This document shows, piece by piece, positions 60,201-64,000 of a stretch of 64,000 bases of DNA. Below the pieces are notes generated by a model, which had not been told where the DNA came from, did no database searches, and saw nothing but the letters and a program-made list of their open reading frames with translations. How positions within the stretch are numbered: the first letter of the stretch is position 1; the number at the start of each line of letters is the position of its first letter. The DNA is from Tachypleus tridentatus (taxonomy: Eukaryota; Arthropoda; Merostomata; Xiphosura; Limulidae): assembly GCF_004210375.1 (NCBI RefSeq), contig NC_134825.1:8742001-8806000 (forward strand), written 5' to 3'. The position numbers and the translations under genes were made by a program.

Positions 60201-61394
60201 AGCTAAAAGTTCTGGTCAACACATTTTATATGTACGTGTTAGAATTTCAGATAATCTTTTGTATATTATCATACTGTTCAGTTGATGTTGAGTTGTGGTT
60301 TTGAATGGAAGGCCTCTTTTGGGCAGTGGATTATGAGAGACATGAGATAGATTTAGATACTAATTTTATATACATCTGATTATAAAGATGCAGTGAATAT
60401 AAGTTAAAAAGAAAGTGGGGGGAAAACATTTGCAGTTAATGTGATTTTTTTTGTCACAAATGTTAGGCCTTTTGGTTTCTAATGCTTCACCAGATCTTGC
60501 ATTTTAAAAAACAATCTAAAACTGTTTGACCAACTGTCAAACTTAATTTGTATTTCTTTCACTTCCTGTACTTGTTAGTTCAAATGTTTTTTGTCAATCT
60601 ATGAACCAGTATATTCTCTATTGACTTGTTATGGTTGCCAGACAGTGTATCTTTTGACAGTTAATTTTGTGGTGTTTCAGCACAAGAAAAAGAAAAACAA
60701 AGATGATCCATACCTAATTATTGAGGGATTGAAGACTCATGACTGGAAAGCTGTAGACATGGGTTTGTAGATTTCTTTTATCAGTAACACTAATGTCTGT
60801 TTACAACACACATTTAGTGTTTTGTTCACACCTTTATAAAATATTGATAATTGTGAATTGTTTCTGTCTAAGATTGAACCTTATGCTTGTTTACTGTAAC
60901 TTTTGTATTTAAAATAAGTTGTAGTTTGTTATCTTAAGGAATAATTAAACTTCTATCATACATAATATGAATCTACAGTAATATTATTTTGTGACCCAGT
61001 CACAGCTGTATTGGTTATTTGGGGTGTAAAGACATTGGCATTTCATGCTTATAGGAATTTCTTTTCAGTAACATGTAGTTGTTAATGTTAAGAGATTCAC
61101 ATTTTCCACATGTTTAATATTTTAAATACATGTTTTTCCACAACATTTTTGTTAATCTCAAGTTTTGCTTTTACCTAATACACAGGAAACTTAGTTTTGC
61201 ACATTTTTCTACCTCAAGCCCGAAACCGTTACGACATTGAGACTTTGTGGACAGTAGGACAAGAGTATGACAGCCAGAGTCATCAGAAGGATGATGATCC
61301 TGTGTTGGACCTTTTAGAACAACACAGGATATTTTTGCAAAAGATTAAACCTTTGCATACAGAAGAAAAGATCTCAGAGCCAGTGAGAAACTGA
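50371..61394 (+). CDS. MALSU1: MALSU1/RsfS family mitochondrial ribosome silencing factor
   Basis: Four exons: 50371-51295, 58286-58464, 60681-60762 and 61186-61394. They join in phase into 1395 nt, encoding 464 aa. The RsfS/Iojap domain spans about residues 313-425: FDPEELVVLLTEENMKDIAV, SICYADYLVIATAKYPRH, HSLAVAQFIRKL, IIEGLKTHDWKAVDMGNLVL and HIFLPQARNRYDIETLWTVG. The DYxVI, W-x-x-x-D-x-G and ExLW positions are those of the family. Members bind protein uL14 of the large ribosomal subunit and block premature joining; in mitochondria MALSU1 works in large-subunit assembly. The first 60 residues are rich in Arg, Lys, Ser and Cys with few acids, consistent with a mitochondrial targeting sequence. 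The extension before the domain (about 300 aa) is much longer than in human MALSU1 (234 aa in total). The start is the first ATG after an in-frame stop. Confidence 0.93.
51296..51890 (+). other. MALSU1 intron 1, start
   Basis: AT-rich unique sequence before the LINE fragment; nothing recognised. Confidence 0.5.
51900..52640 (+). mobile_element. 3' fragment of a CR1-like LINE
   Basis: Degenerate ORF2 C-terminus on the + strand: an ASNKVNRNLSC-like segment (about 52090), then KRVQRRVTRIT (about 52203), VSYEDRLKPLYLLWL inside the array, and a decayed end with RTAKRGMTRGF. The order matches the LINE at 27.4-30.3 kb ([20 protein letters not shown]), so they are related elements. Confidence 0.7.
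52237..52479. repeat. 61 bp tandem repeat, four copies, inside the LINE
   Basis: The unit starts TCCACATTTGGAGGGTATCA and ends CTGCTTTGGTTAAG, at 52237, 52298, 52359 and 52418 (the third unit is 2 bp short). It begins at the ORF2 codon directly after KRVQRRVTRIT. Confidence 0.95.
52641..54329 (+). other. MALSU1 intron 1, unique AT-rich sequence
   Basis: Nothing identified. A segment near 53569-53600 has splice-like borders but does not fit the gene's phase. Confidence 0.45.
54330..55645. repeat. 1.3 kb inverted repeat with arms of about 350 bp
   Basis: The left arm (about 54330-54680) and right arm (about 55295-55645) are imperfect reverse complements. Matching words: CACAATGTCCCATGTC with GATGTGGGACATTGTG, CCACCTTTTGCTG with CAGCAAAAGGTGG, TACAAGACATCAATA with TATTAATGTCTTGTATTC-type sequence, ATGATGTTTGGACATAAATA with TATTTATGTCCAGACATCAT, and GAAGTAAGATCC with GGGTCTTACTTTTC. 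The roughly 610 bp centre is AT-rich and unrecognised. Either two copies of an unknown repeat inserted head to head, or a fold-back element. Confidence 0.82.
55646..58285 (+). other. MALSU1 intron 1, distal part
   Basis: Mostly unique AT-rich sequence. It contains a 50 bp direct duplication at 56321-56410 and words such as AATAATGAATAACAAGT repeated near 57080 and 57490. No exon fits. Confidence 0.4.
56317..56411. repeat. About 50 bp direct duplication
   Basis: TGCACTATTCCTGG...ACATGCTGTCTTCCCTGCAAG with GAAACTCTAT occurs twice in tandem; the second copy has an extra GGTTCCT. Confidence 0.85.
58286..58464 (+). CDS. MALSU1: MALSU1 exon 2, first half of the RsfS domain
   Basis: After the split Arg codon it reads GETGVFDPEELVVLLTEENM, KDIAVIEIPKSICYADYLVI, ATAKYPRHSLAVAQFIRKL. 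YADYLVIATA is the characteristic RsfS strand. Acceptor TGGTTTCAG, donor GTAAGT at 58465, ending on a codon boundary. Confidence 0.96.
58465..60680 (+). other. MALSU1 intron 2
   Basis: AT-rich, 2.2 kb. Several unrecognised open frames. Ends at acceptor GGTGTTTCAG. Confidence 0.6.
60681..60762 (+). CDS. MALSU1: MALSU1 exon 3
   Basis: Reads HKKKKNKDDPYLIIEGLKTH then DWKAVDM plus one base of Gly. EGLKTHDWKAVDMG matches the conserved EG-x-x-x-x-x-W-x-x-x-D-x-G block. Donor GTTTGT at 60763. Confidence 0.95.
60763..61185 (+). other. MALSU1 intron 3
   Basis: AT-rich, 423 bp, ending at acceptor TACACAG. Confidence 0.7.
61186..61394 (+). CDS. MALSU1: MALSU1 terminal exon
   Basis: Reads NLVLHIFLPQARNRYDIETL then WTVGQEYDSQ, followed by a lineage-specific tail (SHQKDDDPVLDLLEQHRIFL, QKIKPLHTEEKISEPVRN) and TGA at 61392-61394. 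Confidence 0.95.
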
Positions 61395-61604
61395 TTTTGT
61401 TTTATTCATAAATTGGTTTTGGAATTGATAAAAAATTAATGTTTATTCTCGTGTGAAGTGTAAATTTTTCTTTATGTAACCTACAGTAATCTTAAAAAAA
61501 GTAGAAGTGATTTTCTGACATTAACAACAATATATCGGATTGGAGATTCGTTGGTACTTACTTTAAAACATGGATGTTTAAATACCCCATTTGAGACAAT
61601 GAGA

Positions 61605-61747
61605 AATAAATTCTCACTGTTTAGTGTAAGTTTAAAGAAATTTAATGATATTTTTATATGTGATAAGTTGAGAATAGCCATAAACATGTACATTTGTCTC
61701 AATTATCAACAAAGATTGTGATTTATGTACATTGAACACAGAATAAA
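61605..61747 (+). terminator. MALSU1: Candidate MALSU1 polyadenylation signals
   Basis: AATAAA at 61605-61610 and at 61742-61747, about 210 and 350 bp after the stop codon. Which one is used cannot be told from the sequence. Confidence 0.5.
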
Positions 61748-63482
61748 TGTTAAAGTAAATGTGTAACATATTAGGAGATTAAACAAAACCAAGTGTTAAT
61801 AACTACGTATCTGTTGTTTCATTTTTATTTAACGACTTGATTTTGATCACTGTGTTAAAAGTTTGCATACCTTAATATTCAAAGCTTTTCTTGTTCTGAT
61901 TGTTTAAGTATTATATAGTGAATTTTGTGTCACCTACCCTGTGAAGTTATGTCAACCAGATAAGCTTTTAATTAAAATTTTAATTATTCATGAGATACAA
62001 GTTTATGACTGCAGTAGTAACAAGAATAGAGTCAACAAAAGCATACTTCAGTTCTACTAAACGTGTTACTAATGTTAATAGTAGTGACTCCAATTATGTT
62101 GTTAAGCCTCACAAATATAAAGCTCAAGTATACAGCTATATTATACATCATTATTACAGAAAATACAAGTTTTATGTTATACTAATGTAGAAAGTTACTA
62201 GAAACAAAACTAAAAAAAACAAAAACTTATGATGAACAGTATCATCTCTATCAGTATCCTACATAATATCTTAGTCAGAGAATTCCTAACTCATTTAATG
62301 ACACACAGAAACTTTTTGTTTTTTATGCAAATGATTTCTACAGTACCATCCAATAAACATTTTGTGGCTGGGTGTTTATTTTAACATTTTTGAGTAACAT
62401 GTCAAAAACATTTTATAAGATGCAATCTCACTTCTGGGCATTAATGTATCAGGAGTTTATTATGCAATAGTGTTACACATTGCTGAGGTACAGACTCAGG
62501 TACAATCAGTTACACAACCCTCACGAACCAATTCGGGAACAGTTGAATAAAATGTGATATTAAGACAGTAGCTTTCAACAACAATCTAATGACCTGCTAT
62601 CTATAAATTGTGCAACACCACTACATACTGGTGAGGTATAGATACTAACATCATCATGGAGTTAAGTCTTAATATGACTAAATTCAGTAGCAGTCAAATT
62701 GATATTAGAACACCAGGTCCTGATGGGTATACAAAAGTTACAATTCATCCAATACAAAGGACTGAAAAGAATATATGTATTGAAATAATACTGTAAAGAA
62801 CTTGGTTCATGGCATGGAATCTTCACTAACAAACAATATTATCTAATGTCTTGAGTGAACATATAGTCACTGGTTTTAGGAACTTGAGCAAAGAGAAGAC
62901 AACAAGCAGAGATATGTGTTTCAATATCTAGCAAAACTATCTATGGGTTTTCACAAAATGAAAGCTTAGATTAATTTGGCAAAAGGAAAAGTGATGAAGC
63001 ATGTCTAACAAATAGCATACAAAAGTGAATTAACAACCAACATATCTGCTTAATATTTTGTGTATCAAGTATGTTTATACATCAAGTTCTCAATCTTGTA
63101 CTATATTACTAATATTGTACAAACATAACACAAATTTAATAAAAACTTGGCAGAGTATTAAAGGTGCAATAAGAGTGTAACACCAATAATGTTTTATTGT
63201 TTCAAAGCAACAAAAATGTACATTTGTCATATATACAGTTTCATGAAGTATGTGATGTACATATTTGTGTGTTTTTGTGCACTTTTCTCTGAATATTGTG
63301 CCAATGTTTGGTAAATACACTATTACGTATACACAAAGCAATACAAAACTCACAAGTGGTCTACAAGAAACACTACTTGATATTCAAATTGTACGTAAGT
63401 TACCATATAAAAATAAAATGTAAAAGCTCAGTGCATACTAAACCTTCTAGGACACACATAAAGAAATGTTTCTAGAAAATTT
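61748..63482. other. 3' flank, unique AT-rich sequence
   Basis: No repeat family or convincing ORF seen. Could be intergenic or a long 3' UTR of a - strand gene (see the segment at 63483-63549). Confidence 0.3.
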
Positions 63483-63549
63483 CTAACTAATTGTGGCAGC
63501 CGGTTTGGGGCGAGGAGGATATTTCTGTCACATGACCTAGCATTCTTTC
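63483..63549 (-). other. Possible - strand terminal exon
   Basis: This short stretch is clearly richer in G and C than its surroundings. On the - strand it follows an acceptor-like CTTCAACTAATCAG and reads ERMLGHVTEISSSPQTGCHN then a stop; another frame reads KYPPRPKPAATIS then a stop. I do not recognise either. Weak evidence. Confidence 0.2.
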
Positions 63550-64000
63550 CTGATTAGTTGAAGGTAAGAAAGTTCCTGAAACATGTTAGTACTTTTTGAG
63601 TACTATTCAAAACTCAATAACATGCTATCAAATTTTCCCTACATACATACACTAGACCTAAAAATATATTCACCTGAATTTCTGTCACCTTATTTACTGG
63701 ACACTGGTCTTAGAATTAACATATGAAAAGACAGAAAACATCTGGTTATGTTTGAACCAGTCTTCAAAGTTTAGCATAAGGTTATTCTACATTATGAAAA
63801 CTGATACAATAAACAATATACTTGTATAATGATAAAGAATATGGTTAAACAACTATTTTTGAGAAATTTACTCCACTTTAAGTAATGTTCCAAAGAAGAA
63901 TTCAACTAGTCTCTGTGACAGCTCTAGATTCTGGAGCTGAAAGACTAGGTTTAAATCTGTGAATTACCAGAACCATTCCTAGTATTCTAAACTGTGAGTG
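63550..64000. other. Window end, no recognised feature
   Basis: AT-rich sequence. No SINE or ORF seen. Confidence 0.3.

Overview
This is a eukaryotic, AT-rich, intron-rich stretch. It is most likely from a chelicerate and probably a horseshoe crab. That assignment is an inference from the repeated tRNA-headed SINE family with the conserved tail ending in GCACGAAATTC-like sequence, together with the CR1/Jockey-type LINEs. No search was run. All recognisable host coding sequence is on the + strand and split by introns with normal GT-AG boundaries.

Layout. 1-18999 is one continuous 19 kb minisatellite of 40/42 bp monomers with a higher-order structure of about 1.2 kb. 19417-34110 holds the last eight coding exons of UBA5, the E1-like activating enzyme for UFM1. 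These exons join in phase into 268 codons and a stop, and carry the active-site cysteine, the four zinc cysteines, the UFM1-binding WGI motif and the C-terminal UFC1-binding tail. The N-terminal exons are not in the window, so the satellite probably lies in an upstream UBA5 intron. The introns hold a second minisatellite (34 bp unit), several SINEs, a fold-back element with hammerhead-ribozyme-like cores, a Tc1-like fragment, and a decayed CR1-like LINE whose 3' half has grown into a 114 bp triplication and an array of about 21 copies of a 43-47 bp unit.

34111-50370 is intergenic and mostly mobile-element debris. It contains a 45 bp array, a fold-back hairpin, a Jockey-like LINE interrupted by a TA-flanked MITE and by a SINE, a hAT (ZBED5-like) transposase remnant on the - strand, a Ty3/gypsy remnant on the - strand (gag, protease with an internal duplication, reverse transcriptase, RNase H), a 60 bp array, several SINEs and a perfect 56 bp-arm hairpin.

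50371-61394 is a complete four-exon gene for a MALSU1/RsfS (Iojap) family mitochondrial ribosome silencing factor, 464 aa with an unusually long N-terminal extension. Its first intron holds a LINE 3' fragment with a 61 bp array and a 1.3 kb inverted repeat. 61395-64000 is its 3' flank, with one weak hint of a - strand terminal exon near 63.5 kb.

The two host genes work in unrelated pathways: UFMylation of ER and ribosomal proteins, and assembly of the mitochondrial large ribosomal subunit. The most interesting material is in the repeats: the higher-order satellite, two LINE copies that each grew a tandem array starting at the same ORF2 codon, and the fold-back family carrying hammerhead-like cores.
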